Origin: JAGVLN01 sp964515755
GTDB taxonomy: Bacteria; Pseudomonadota; Alphaproteobacteria; Rickettsiales; JABSSG01
Direction: 5' to 3'
Assembly (NCBI GenBank): GCA_964515755.1
Contig: CAZEVK010000013.1
Location: 1 to 34,710, forward strand
Length of the DNA: 34,710 bases
A model generated the notes under the pieces. It worked only from the letters and a program-made list of their open reading frames with translations, searched no databases and was not told where the DNA came from. The position numbers were made by a program, and so were the translations under genes. Below are positions 27,136 through 34,710 of the stretch, piece by piece. The number at the start of each line of letters is the position of its first letter. Position 1 is the first letter of the stretch.

Positions 27136-28185
27136 ATGATAGGTTTTAAAAATTATATTAAAATTAGTGATAAGCGCTATAGTGAATATTATGGTCTTGA
27201 TTTCGAACAATTTGCTGTAGGTCAAAAATTCCAACATAGACCAGGTCTTACAATTAGCCAACAAGATAATAAAGAAGAAGCTTTAGACACTATAAATAAT
27301 GCTCAATTGCATTACGATGCCCATTATGCTAATCAAACAGAATGGAAAAACAATTTAGGTGTTAGCACGTTAACTATTCAAAAGCTTATTGGTATGACTT
27401 GGAAAACATTTGGAAAAAGGTACCGAGTTTTATCATATGATGATATCTCAATGACTCATCCAGTATTTGGTGGTGATACTTTATATTCAACAACAGAAAT
27501 TATTAAAACAGATAATTATGCTGAAGATCAAAATCTTGGAATACTAACTTTAGTTACTTCTGGAATCAATCAGAGGCAAGAAGTAGTAGCCAAAATTGTT
27601 TATCAAATTTTAGTTTATAAAAAAGGAAAACATCCTTTAGAGACTGATGCGATACCTGTGACAGATGAAAAATTTAACTCTCATCGTCAATTAGCAGATG
27701 GTAGTTTCATGGAAGAATCAGGACTTTATTATGAAGATCTAGAAGTTGATGAAATTTATAAACATAGGCCAGCTAGAACTTTTACTGCAGAAGAAAATCG
27801 CATTCATGCTCTAAGATCGTTAGATTGGCATCCTCAATATACTGACGCAAATTATGCCAAGAAATTTTTTGGAAATAAAATTCCTGTTAATCAAACTTTT
27901 TTGATTGGCACAATTACGGCTTTAACAACTCGTACTTTTGATCGTGTGGTTGCTAATCTGCAATGGCGTAATATTAAATTACCATTGGAAGTATTTGTGG
28001 GCGATAGTGTTTTTGTTGAATCTAATATTATTTCTAAAAGAGAATCTAAATCCAGACCAACGCAAGGGATTTTAGAAGCTACTACAAATGCATATAATCA
28101 GGAAGGTAAATTAGTATGTTCTTTTGAAAGGCACTTCCTTATTTATAAAAAAGATGTTGGACCATATGAAGCAGCGGGATATTAA
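27136..28185 (+). CDS. Double-hotdog MaoC-type enoyl-CoA hydratase (itaconyl- or mesaconyl-CoA hydratase-like)
   Basis: The 349-residue product is two MaoC-like halves. The first (about 10-170) has the FAVGQKFQHRPGLTIS entry, AHYANQTEW, and MTHPVFGGDTLYSTTEI, a typical hot-dog dimer segment. The second (about 185-345) repeats the plan with YEDLEVDEIYKHRPARTFTAEENR, NQTFLIGTITALTTRTF and LPLEVFVGDSVFVESNI. This size and duplication match mesaconyl-CoA/beta-methylmalyl-CoA hydratases and itaconyl-CoA hydratases rather than single-domain PhaJ enzymes. It lies between a CitE-family lyase and a CoA-transferase with 8- and 5-base gaps, behind an AAGG site. It is the only intact gene of the three. 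Confidence 0.87.
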   Translation: MIGFKNYIKISDKRYSEYYGLDFEQFAVGQKFQHRPGLTISQQDNKEEALDTINNAQLHYDAHYANQTEWKNNLGVSTLTIQKLIGMTWKTFGKRYRVLSYDDISMTHPVFGGDTLYSTTEIIKTDNYAEDQNLGILTLVTSGINQRQEVVAKIVYQILVYKKGKHPLETDAIPVTDEKFNSHRQLADGSFMEESGLYYEDLEVDEIYKHRPARTFTAEENRIHALRSLDWHPQYTDANYAKKFFGNKIPVNQTFLIGTITALTTRTFDRVVANLQWRNIKLPLEVFVGDSVFVESNIISKRESKSRPTQGILEATTNAYNQEGKLVCSFERHFLIYKKDVGPYEAAGY

Positions 28186-28190
28186 AAATA

Positions 28191-29521
28191 ATGGACTATA
28201 AAGCCACTTATAAATCAAAACTAACCCACCCCTCAAGAAGCGGTAAGATTAATTCCTGCGCGTGGTAATATTTCTATGGGGATGGGCAGTGAGCGAACCG
28301 ACTTTAATTTTAAAAGCTCTTGAAGAACGTATTAAAGAGAAAAGCATTGAGGAATTAAGAGTGTATTATATGCATTCAGAAAAACCTGCTCATGATAGCA
28401 TTTTGAAATATGAGTATATGGATATAATCAAACCTCACCCGTTTTTTATGGGAGCTGTTGAACGAAACTTAGTGCAATTAGGTTTAAAAGAGAAAAGGAA
28501 GTTAATTTTTTATGTACCTAGTAATTTTAGTAATGTTCCAGAGATTTTAAAAGAAATAGGCATAGATACTTTTATGTTGACAGTATCTCCTATGGATGAC
28601 GCAGGTTTTTTTAGTTGCGGGACTAATAGTGACTATACTATACCTACGGCTCGAACAGCAAAAAAATTGATAGTAGAAGTTAATCCTAATATGCCTAGGG
28701 TTTATGGAGATTGTTTTTTGCATGTATCAGATGTTGATGCGATAGTTGAAGGTAATAGCCAATTAATTGAACTACCATCACGCCAAACCGCAGATATTGA
28801 CATTGAAATTAGCAAATTTATTGTGGCATTAGTACCTGATAGAGCAACAGTCCAATTTGGGGTTGGGCGGAGTGCCAAATGCTGTATGTGCTGCATTAGT
28901 TGATCACAAAGACCTAAGGAGGAGTACATAGTGAATTAATGAGTCCAGGTTTAGCTTCTCTTAATTCAATCTGGGGCGGTAACGAATAAATATAAAAACA
29001 TTAATAAATATAAGAATGTTTACACTGTTGCTATGGGTGATAAAGCGATGTACAAATTCTTAGACAATAATTCAAGTATGGAAGCTTATCCAGTATCTTA
29101 TGTAAACAACCCATATGTTATTTCTCAAAACGATAACGTCATTTCAATAAATGCATTTTTACAAATAGATTTTACCGGACAAGTAAATGCAGAAACTATG
29201 ATTGGTCGTCAATATAGTGCCCCTGGCGGACAATTTGATTTTGTTAGAGGAGCGCAATTATCTAAGGGTGGAAAACCTATTTTAACTGCTTATTCGACAG
29301 CTGCTAAAGGTACAATCTCGCGTATTGTCCATAAAATTGATGGACCAGCAACAGATCCAAGAGGAGATGTTCAGTATGTAGTTACTGAGTATGGAGCTGT
29401 AAATTTAAGAGGTAAATCAACTGCTGAAAGAACATTAGCTTTAATTAGCATCGCTCATCCTAAGTTCAGAGATGAACTTCTAAAACAAGCTCAAGTAACT
29501 ATATTTATTGAGTCAATATGA
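28191..29521 (+). pseudogene. Class I CoA-transferase (acetyl-CoA hydrolase / 4-hydroxybutyrate CoA-transferase family), five frameshifts
   Basis: The sequence encodes a full class I CoA-transferase once five single extra bases are removed: an A at 28235-28236, a G at 28284-28286, a G at 28865-28867, an A at 28916-28917 and an A at 28963-28964. The joined frame has 441 codons, normal for the family, and reads through SEAVRLIPARGNISMGM, PRVYGDCFLHVSDVDAIVE, the CoA-loop GVGGVPNAV and VTEYGAVNLRGKS, with the catalytic glutamate. The Yersinia itaconate CoA-transferase RipA/Ict belongs to this family; with CitE and MaoC genes just upstream, itaconate is the likely substrate, but succinate or 4-hydroxybutyrate cannot be excluded. 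The last 15 residues look divergent. It is either a young pseudogene or a mis-sequenced gene. Confidence 0.88.
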
Positions 29522-29607
29522 GGGTATAGGGGGCTATTGTAACAATCCTTATAGGACCTAAGCTTCTCTCTCACTTCATATACATTCATGTTACATTTTG
29601 AACCAAG

Positions 29608-29862
29608 TCATACCTCACATATATCATTATAATTAAAAGAGTTCGGTCTACTTAAATAATTTCGTCCTTGAAATGTAGACCTATATAGAGAAAAATCAGG
29701 GTAGCTCGCTTCATTAATCCTAAATTCAAATACATACAACCTATGCTCTTTTTCATTTGCTAAATTATTGCTTAATAAGCCCGGCACACATCTCAATAAT
29801 CGTTCGAATAATCTTAGTTGTAAATCTTGTATAAGCTCAACATCATAATCAAATCTTTTCAA
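29608..29862 (-). CDS. Short ORF of unknown nature, possibly a gene remnant
   Basis: An 84-residue reading frame begins at TTG with no ATG nearby and no ribosome binding site. It is rich in Arg and Leu (DLQLRLFERLLRCVPG) and then aromatic and polar. I recognise nothing in it. It lies in a 537-base stretch (29522-30058) between the broken CoA-transferase and a membrane protein gene, where I see no other feature. It may be a leftover of a decayed gene, or not coding at all. Confidence 0.25.
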   Translation of the reverse strand: MKRFDYDVELIQDLQLRLFERLLRCVPGLLSNNLANEKEHRLYVFEFRINEASYPDFSLYRSTFQGRNYLSRPNSFNYNDICEV

Positions 29863-30058
29863 ACGATTCTAAGTTAGTATTCATAAGGTAAGCTTGATGA
29901 GCAGGCTAGTATCAACTAAATTCTACATTATTCATTTACATTTTTAGTCTAAATGATGCATAATAGAATAAATTTATCTTTAAGTTATTGTGGCTTTCAG
30001 ATATAAGAAGGCGAAAATAACTACCTAAATTTTATTTATCATTTATATATTTTGAGCA

Positions 30059-30721
30059 ATGTTTTATAAATATTACTTATACACTCCCCTAGAAACTGCA
30101 ATGTCTGGCGTTGTTTTATATACAATGAGTTTATACAGATTTACTCATATAAGCCCTTTACAAATTACTAGTACAAGTAGATTTCCTGAAATGCTATATC
30201 ATAACAGTAATGCTCTTCATCATAAAGTGGGTTGCTATTTTGGTGTATCTATATATGGTTTTTTTAAAGGAACAGCCTTAGGTACGGTTTCTGCTGGTGC
30301 GATTATTGCAGCAGAATATTTCACAACAGGTAAGGATCTTTTCAAACTACCAGAAACAATAGAAGAAAACTTCCAAGACAGTGTAATTGCAGCAATTTCT
30401 ATAGCTCCCATTGTGGGAAGCATAATGATGTTAAGCAGTATACCTCGATTCCAGTATATTCCTGTAGAGAATTTACCAACCGGAATAATGTTTCCCGAAG
30501 CAGAAATATTTCGCCCTCATGACAATACTGTGATTACTTATGCTAAAATTGGTGTTTGTTTTGCCATGGTAGGTGCTATTAGCTCAGTTCCTGCTATTAT
30601 CATTAGCACCGCTGTTGCAGGTATCGAAAGCAATAATATCTCCTTTGACCACAATGATCAGCATAACATTACAAACAGCAATACTACTATTCTAGGAGAA
30701 ATATATTACGCTATGGAATAG
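30059..30721 (+). CDS. Multi-pass membrane protein of unknown function
   Basis: The 220-residue product has three clear hydrophobic segments: about residues 57-87 (YFGVSIYGFFKGTALG onward), 106-128 (DSVIAAISIAPIVGSIMML) and 160-190 (GVCFAMVGAISSVPAIIIS). The N-terminal 40 residues are Tyr- and Ser-rich and the C-terminus is polar with many Asn and His (NDQHNITNSN). There is no cleavable signal peptide. I recognise no family. It starts at ATG 30059 with only a weak GAG upstream. It stands alone in an accessory-looking stretch, and an inverted repeat follows 29 bases past its stop. Its glycine/alanine-rich helices might suggest a bacteriocin- or glycine-zipper-like protein, but this is speculation. 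Confidence 0.55.
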   Translation: MFYKYYLYTPLETAMSGVVLYTMSLYRFTHISPLQITSTSRFPEMLYHNSNALHHKVGCYFGVSIYGFFKGTALGTVSAGAIIAAEYFTTGKDLFKLPETIEENFQDSVIAAISIAPIVGSIMMLSSIPRFQYIPVENLPTGIMFPEAEIFRPHDNTVITYAKIGVCFAMVGAISSVPAIIISTAVAGIESNNISFDHNDQHNITNSNTTILGEIYYAME

Positions 30722-30749
30722 TAATATAATTCAATTACCTTGTTTAGCC

Positions 30750-30798
30750 ACACAGCACATGGAAATGTGAATAAGATTATATATGAAGTTTGCTGTGT
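30750..30798. repeat. Nested inverted repeat after the membrane protein gene
   Basis: ACACAGCA (30750-30757) and TGCTGTGT (30791-30798) are perfect inverted copies. Inside them CACAT (30756-30760) and ATGTG (30765-30769) form a second possible hairpin that overlaps the left arm. There is no T run, so a classical rho-independent terminator is unlikely. It could be a processing stem or a remnant of a mobile-element end. Confidence 0.4.
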
Positions 30799-30854
30799 CC
30801 AACAGTCTCATTGGTAAATATTTATAATTACTGAAGATTCAACGGGGGTATGGA

Positions 30855-31253
30855 ATGATGGTAACTCCTAATTTTCAAAAAATGCAGCTTGTACAATTTG
30901 CTAAGAAAGAAGCTTTTCTAATAATTTGTTTAGTATATGGGCACATATATATTAATTGTAAGGCTATTGAAGCACATAGCGATCATTTTTTGTAAAATAA
31001 AGTTTGTTTATTTAGTAACGATAAATCATCTGGCTCAATTAAAAGAATTAAACAGTATGATATTTATAAAAATGCTTATAATCTCTCAAAAAATAATCAA
31101 AATCTTGATTCTACAAATCAACTCTCGAGAACCTTTTATAAGCTAGGACAAGTTTTATACACCATACTTGATGATGTTGAGCTAAATATTATTGGTATAG
31201 ATAAGCTAACGTCTATTTTAGATGAATTTAGCGCTATCACTCAATCCTTTTAA
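30855..31253 (+). pseudogene. Small ORF interrupted by one in-frame stop, unknown
   Basis: An ATG at 30855 opens a frame of 46 codons ending in TAA at 30993-30995; the same frame then stays open for 85 codons to a TAA at 31251-31253. The second part reads as plausible protein (SGSIKRIKQYDIYKNAY, then QLSRTFYKLGQVLYTILDD, then LTSILDEFSAITQSF) with regular helical spacing. So this may be one gene of about 130 codons killed by a stop codon. I do not recognise the product. Another frame here (30937-31146) is a hydrophobic shadow and has no support. Confidence 0.35.
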
Positions 31254-31285
31254 GCTAACAAATTAACTTAACGGTTATTATAAAG

Positions 31286-33049
31286 TTATAATTCATCATT
31301 ATAATCATTCGTCGCTCCACAAGGAATCTTATCTGAATTAGGTTCTACTACATATTCTGAATATATAATTTCTTCTTCATAAACTGCGTATGCTGTTGAA
31401 AGGTGCACTGGAATACGTCCTTGATTACCAGGGTTGCTAGATGCTATTGCATCTGCATTAGATAAAAATCCACTATCTCCGTCACAGCTTTCAAATTTCC
31501 AGGTTAAATTTTCCTCAATAGTAATAGTACAAACCTCAGTAGTATCAGTATCAAGATTTGTAATGCTTACCTTTATCTCAGAACCTACTGGAGCCCAAAA
31601 AACATCCATATTAATAGTATTTGTATTAGTAACACTTAAATATGCACCTACGCCTTCATCTTGGGGATCACTGTCAATAGTAACTAAAATATGCGCGTTA
31701 TTATTAATTGTCTGTGGGGTGTCCAATACAACATAAAAAAAGTCTTGCGTAGCAAGGAGGTTTTTATAAGTAGATACGCGTAACTCTAATGCTTTTGTGC
31801 CGTCAGGTGCTAGGCTCAAATCCATCTGGGCAGGATTTTTACCTAGTTTTCCTGTGCTAAAGTCACCGGCTACTTCTGGCGCGAAGTACTTCTGTACATA
31901 ATAGCGCCAAAACTGAGGTTGATTATTACAAAAATCATTTTGTGAAAAATCCAAGTCTAAGATTTGTGTATTATTTTTATAGATAAAATTTTCTACTTTA
32001 GGAGGTGTAAATATGCCTTGCTTTTCAGATTTTTCAATATCAGGGTTTAGTGGAAAATGTGCCACATTTCGCACAAAAGTACTGGCTGATTTAAAGTCTG
32101 CAGTAGGTTGTCCTCCCCATCCGCCATCAATATAGTGGTTCAACATGATAAGCATGTCACCTAATTTTTTTTCATTTCCATAGAACCACCATTTCAAATC
32201 TCCTCCTGGTTGCTGATCTCCAGTCATATTAATCCCTGGATAATTATCATAAGTAAAAGTTTTTATTGGAGGAGTGTTTTCTATATCTTTACCATCTTTA
32301 CCTGCGTCTATATAGAAATATAATTGCCTAGGTGTCCAAATAATAGTATAGAAATGAAATTCTGTTGGAGAGAAATATTTACCATCAGCATCCTGAATTG
32401 TAATGTATTGTTCATTTGTCATTGCAGCATTTGCATCATCAACAGAGTCGTTAGGAATAAATTTAGCTTCAATATTATCGGATACAACCTGTTTTGTTCC
32501 TTCTGGCATGCGCCAAAAATTAATAGTATGAAATGGAGTATTTTTAGGAGGATATTCTGCTGCAGGTTTTGACCACTGGCTTGCACCTACCCAATAACTC
32601 CCACTAGCAGTTGGTCCTGTATACTGCACTAACTTACTCCAGTTTGTAACATCTTTATGTCCACTAACTATTCCGATTTGTGTTGCCATTGCATCATCAG
32701 TTAATTCTGGCCCAACTGTTGATAAAGATTTGCATTGAAGGTTTGAAGATGATTGAAGATTTAAAGATGCCTTTGTGCATTCTACTTTTTCCATGAAAGT
32801 GGCGGTAGTATTGGGTACATATTCCCAATCAAATTCTGTCCATCTCCATAATTTAGCAAGCTCTGGATAATAAGCAGTTGGGGGCTGCATAGATTGTAAG
32901 AATATCCCAGAAACTGTAGGATCGTTTTTTATATTATTCCAGCCACTAAAAATATACATGCCGTATGAAGTTGGCATGCGTGCATCCAACTGTACTCCAC
33001 TATAGTCATTTGGATCAAAATTGTTCAATTTATTTCTTTTTAGTCTCAT
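31286..33049 (-). CDS. Glycoside hydrolase family 16-like protein with a C-terminal beta-rich domain
   Basis: The 587-residue product has GH16 features in order: SGVQLDARMPTSYGMYIF near residues 17-34 (the family's GxxEARxKxP strand), the catalytic E72-F-D-W-E76 (E-x-D-x-E form, as in lichenases and XTH enzymes), FHFYTIIWTPRQLYFYIDAG near residue 230, and ILMLNHYIDGGWGG near 305. So it is probably an endo-acting beta-glucanase or transglycosylase. The usual first strands and any signal peptide are missing, so export would need another route. Residues 350-587 form a second, Thr/Asn/Asp-rich beta domain, perhaps carbohydrate-binding. AAGGAGGA lies eight bases before the ATG. Several lines of the gene reach 38-50% GC against about 20-30% nearby, which suggests transfer. 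Substrate unknown. Confidence 0.8.
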   Translation of the reverse strand: MRLKRNKLNNFDPNDYSGVQLDARMPTSYGMYIFSGWNNIKNDPTVSGIFLQSMQPPTAYYPELAKLWRWTEFDWEYVPNTTATFMEKVECTKASLNLQSSSNLQCKSLSTVGPELTDDAMATQIGIVSGHKDVTNWSKLVQYTGPTASGSYWVGASQWSKPAAEYPPKNTPFHTINFWRMPEGTKQVVSDNIEAKFIPNDSVDDANAAMTNEQYITIQDADGKYFSPTEFHFYTIIWTPRQLYFYIDAGKDGKDIENTPPIKTFTYDNYPGINMTGDQQPGGDLKWWFYGNEKKLGDMLIMLNHYIDGGWGGQPTADFKSASTFVRNVAHFPLNPDIEKSEKQGIFTPPKVENFIYKNNTQILDLDFSQNDFCNNQPQFWRYYVQKYFAPEVAGDFSTGKLGKNPAQMDLSLAPDGTKALELRVSTYKNLLATQDFFYVVLDTPQTINNNAHILVTIDSDPQDEGVGAYLSVTNTNTINMDVFWAPVGSEIKVSITNLDTDTTEVCTITIEENLTWKFESCDGDSGFLSNADAIASSNPGNQGRIPVHLSTAYAVYEEEIIYSEYVVEPNSDKIPCGATNDYNDEL

Positions 33050-33057
33050 GTCTTTAA

Positions 33058-33065
33058 TCCTCCTT
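33058..33065 (-). promoter_or_regulatory. Very strong Shine-Dalgarno site before the GH16-like gene
   Basis: On the minus strand AAGGAGGA stands eight bases before the ATG at 33049, near-perfect complementarity to the 16S tail. Most genes in this window have weak or no such site. It fixes this start even though the conserved GH16 N-terminus is missing. Confidence 0.8.
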
Positions 33066-33328
33066 CATTTTATTGTTTATTAAATGTTTTAAATTAACTA
33101 TAAGTTAATATTGATGCTGGCATTTTAAAAAATGGGAGTCAACAACTTTAATTTTAAATTTTAGTATTACTTTGTAAATGATAGGGATATTAAAATCAAC
33201 AATGTCGTAAAATTTTTGATAAAGTATATTTTGGTATTGTAAAATTCTTGAGTAATTATGATAAGTTGTTAAAATGTCTTACTAATAAATAAAAGTTAAG
33301 AGAATAAAGAAATATAAAGGTTTCAGCT

Positions 33329-34096
33329 ATGTTTACCCAAAATAAAACTAATTTCAACAATTTTTCCATAATAATTCTAGGAGCATTAATAGCGATAGGT
33401 CTAGCCTTACTTGGCTATATAGTTGGATATGATTTTTTGCAAGCTAAAAAGCTTGATAGAGTTGTGTCTGTAAAAGGTATGGCTGAAAGAGTAATAGAAG
33501 CTGATTTGGTTATATGGCCTATTACTATTAAAGGAGTAGGTAATAATTTACAAGAAATTAATAACAAAATTGAACAAGATCGTATAAAATTGAATGCCTA
33601 CTTACTGAATCAGGGAATAGATCAGCAAGAAATAGAATTAGGGCAATATAACGTATTTGATACTTTTACTAATTCTCATGATAGAAAAGACGATAATAGT
33701 AGTAGGTATGTTATCACGGCTATAACTGAGTTGACTAGTAATAAGGTAACTTTGATTAAAAAGATATATCAAGCAATACCTGAATTAGTAAAAGACAATA
33801 TTTTAATTGAGCTTGGTGAGCAATATAATTATAAAGGCCCCAATTACGAATTTACTAAATTTAATGACGTCAAGCTTAATATGCTTGCAGAGGCGAGTAA
33901 AAATGCTAAAAAAACAGCTGAGCAATTTGCGCAGGACTCGAGTAGTAAGTTGGGCTTTATTAAAAGAGCTAATCAAGGTACTTTTATAATTGAACCATTA
34001 TACAACAATGAAGCTAGCAGTGAAGGAGATGCTCGTAAAAGCATCAAAAAGAAAATAAGAGTAGTTATTTCGATAGATTATTATCTTACTGATTAG
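33329..34096 (+). CDS. SIMPL domain protein (DUF541), membrane-anchored
   Basis: The 255-residue product has a hydrophobic segment at about residues 11-33 (FSIIILGALIAIGLALLG) and then a SIMPL/DUF541 domain: RVVSVKGMAERVIEADLVIWPI at its start (where the family reads V-x-G-x-A-x-x-x-x-x-A-D), the coiled EINNKIEQDRIKLNAYL, and the end RVVISIDYYL. BP26/OMP28 of Brucella and animal IRAK1BP1 share this domain; bacterial ones are periplasmic with unclear function and oligomerise. The N-terminal segment may be an uncleaved anchor. AAAGG about ten bases before ATG 33329 is a fair ribosome binding site. It stands alone. Confidence 0.85.
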   Translation: MFTQNKTNFNNFSIIILGALIAIGLALLGYIVGYDFLQAKKLDRVVSVKGMAERVIEADLVIWPITIKGVGNNLQEINNKIEQDRIKLNAYLLNQGIDQQEIELGQYNVFDTFTNSHDRKDDNSSRYVITAITELTSNKVTLIKKIYQAIPELVKDNILIELGEQYNYKGPNYEFTKFNDVKLNMLAEASKNAKKTAEQFAQDSSSKLGFIKRANQGTFIIEPLYNNEASSEGDARKSIKKKIRVVISIDYYLTD

Positions 34097-34710
34097 AAAT
34101 AGAATAATAACATGTAAATTAAGAACTATGTAGTTTTATATGATTTTCTATAGAGTAAATAAAAATTTACCAGATCATCATTATTTCTATTCATCTTTAT
34201 ATTGTTAAATTCCTAGGATCATTTATGCCATTCGTGTCATTGAGTTCATTTTCAGCTAATAAATGACCTGCTTTTTCTCTAGATATCTAAATAAATTACA
34301 ACGAAAGTTTTAATTTAGTAATCGCTTATGAATTAAAACAGTATTCATTAGCTTAATTATTGTCAATTTTTAGTTGTAAAAACCATATAGAAGTTAACTT
34401 AAAATATTAGGCTTCCTAAAAAGTGGTAAATTATTTAAATGGTTAAAATTATTCCAAAGTAAGCAAAATATATAGTAATTTAAATTAGCTAATTGATTTC
34501 TTATTTATAAAATATGCTAAGGCTCTATATTATGCACTTGACTTACTATGCAATACAAACATTCAAAATTATCATATAAAATAATATTATTGAGATTAGC
34601 TAAACAAGTTTTAAGCTGCTGCCTTTCTTTTTTAAATAGCTCAGGTAAAGCAGTAAGAAGAATATGAAGATTTAACAATATTTTATACTATTTGCCAAAA
34701 AAGGGAATAA
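34097..34710. other. Gene-free end of window with a possible coding remnant
   Basis: No complete gene is visible in these 614 bases. On the minus strand 34286-34197 encode 29 residues with protein-like composition (ISREKAGHLLAENELND onward) between two stops, which may be the leftover C-terminus of a decayed gene. The rest is AT-rich with no tRNA or hairpin terminator that I can support. Confidence 0.35.

Noticed and set aside
26980..27264. 94-codon minus-strand frame across the CitE and MaoC genes
   Set aside because: It lies antisense over two conserved coding sequences and matches nothing.
28231..28970. Programmed ribosomal frameshifting in the CoA-transferase gene
   Set aside because: Five shift sites in one gene, without slippery heptamers or following structures, is far beyond any known programmed case; decay or sequencing error is simpler.
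30937..31146. 69-codon hydrophobic frame
   Set aside because: Its Ile/Leu/Lys content is typical of out-of-frame AT-rich DNA, and another frame here (30855-31253) is more protein-like.
1..34710. tRNA, rRNA, CRISPR, prophage or transposase genes
   Set aside because: I looked for T-loop motifs, direct repeats with regular spacing and DDE/integrase motifs and saw none that I could support.

Overview
The window reads as a piece of the chromosome of an AT-rich obligate intracellular alphaproteobacterium, most likely in the order Rickettsiales and near Rickettsiaceae. This is inferred from low GC, a zinc-less L31 protein beside L28, a Com1/ScsC-like DsbA, a CADD-type p-aminobenzoate enzyme, TrhO, CyaY, a DnaK-like solo protein, and several lysine-rich proteins I cannot place. 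A run of 10 Ns inside a gene shows that this is a draft assembly.

Layout. Positions 1-6056 hold housekeeping genes: the end of an M48 protease with TPR-like tail, a membrane-anchored DsbA, pdxH, rpmB-rpmE, an alkyladenine glycosylase and, on the other strand, aspS. Positions 6256-8767 hold two unrecognised genes, a small lysine-rich protein and a 687-residue largely helical protein with one hydrophobic segment that is a candidate effector or surface protein. Positions 9063-17053 carry the CADD-like enzyme, a class II aldolase/adducin protein broken by the N gap, two unrecognised proteins, a class A penicillin-binding protein, frataxin CyaY, a GNAT acetyltransferase and aminopeptidase N.

Positions 17274-23284 are a biotin island: bioA on the minus strand, bioB-bioF-bioC-bioD divergent on the plus strand, and a bifunctional birA (DNA-binding domain plus ligase) converging on bioD. 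This is the Escherichia coli arrangement. The bioA-bioB gap holds a BirA-operator-like inverted repeat whose right arm contains the -35 box of a good sigma70-type promoter pointing to bioB, so the island appears to be autoregulated by the BirA encoded at its end. bioH is not present here.

Positions 23384-26062 hold trhO, a small unknown gene and a YegD-like Hsp70. Positions 26278-29521 are a tight three-gene operon: a CitE-family CoA-ester lyase, a double-hotdog MaoC hydratase and a class I CoA-transferase. This trio matches the logic of itaconate degradation (CoA-transferase, itaconyl-CoA hydratase, citramalyl-CoA lyase), a pathway that protects intracellular pathogens from a macrophage metabolite. 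The lyase carries one frameshift and the transferase five. Removing single bases restores one complete reading frame in each, so the genes are either very young pseudogenes or mis-sequenced.

Positions 29522-34710 are sparse and accessory-looking: a possible remnant, a multi-pass membrane protein, an ORF broken by one stop codon, a glycoside hydrolase family 16-like protein with an unusually strong ribosome binding site and visibly higher GC, and a SIMPL-domain protein. The last 600 bases hold no clear gene. I saw no tRNA, rRNA, CRISPR array or recognisable transposase.
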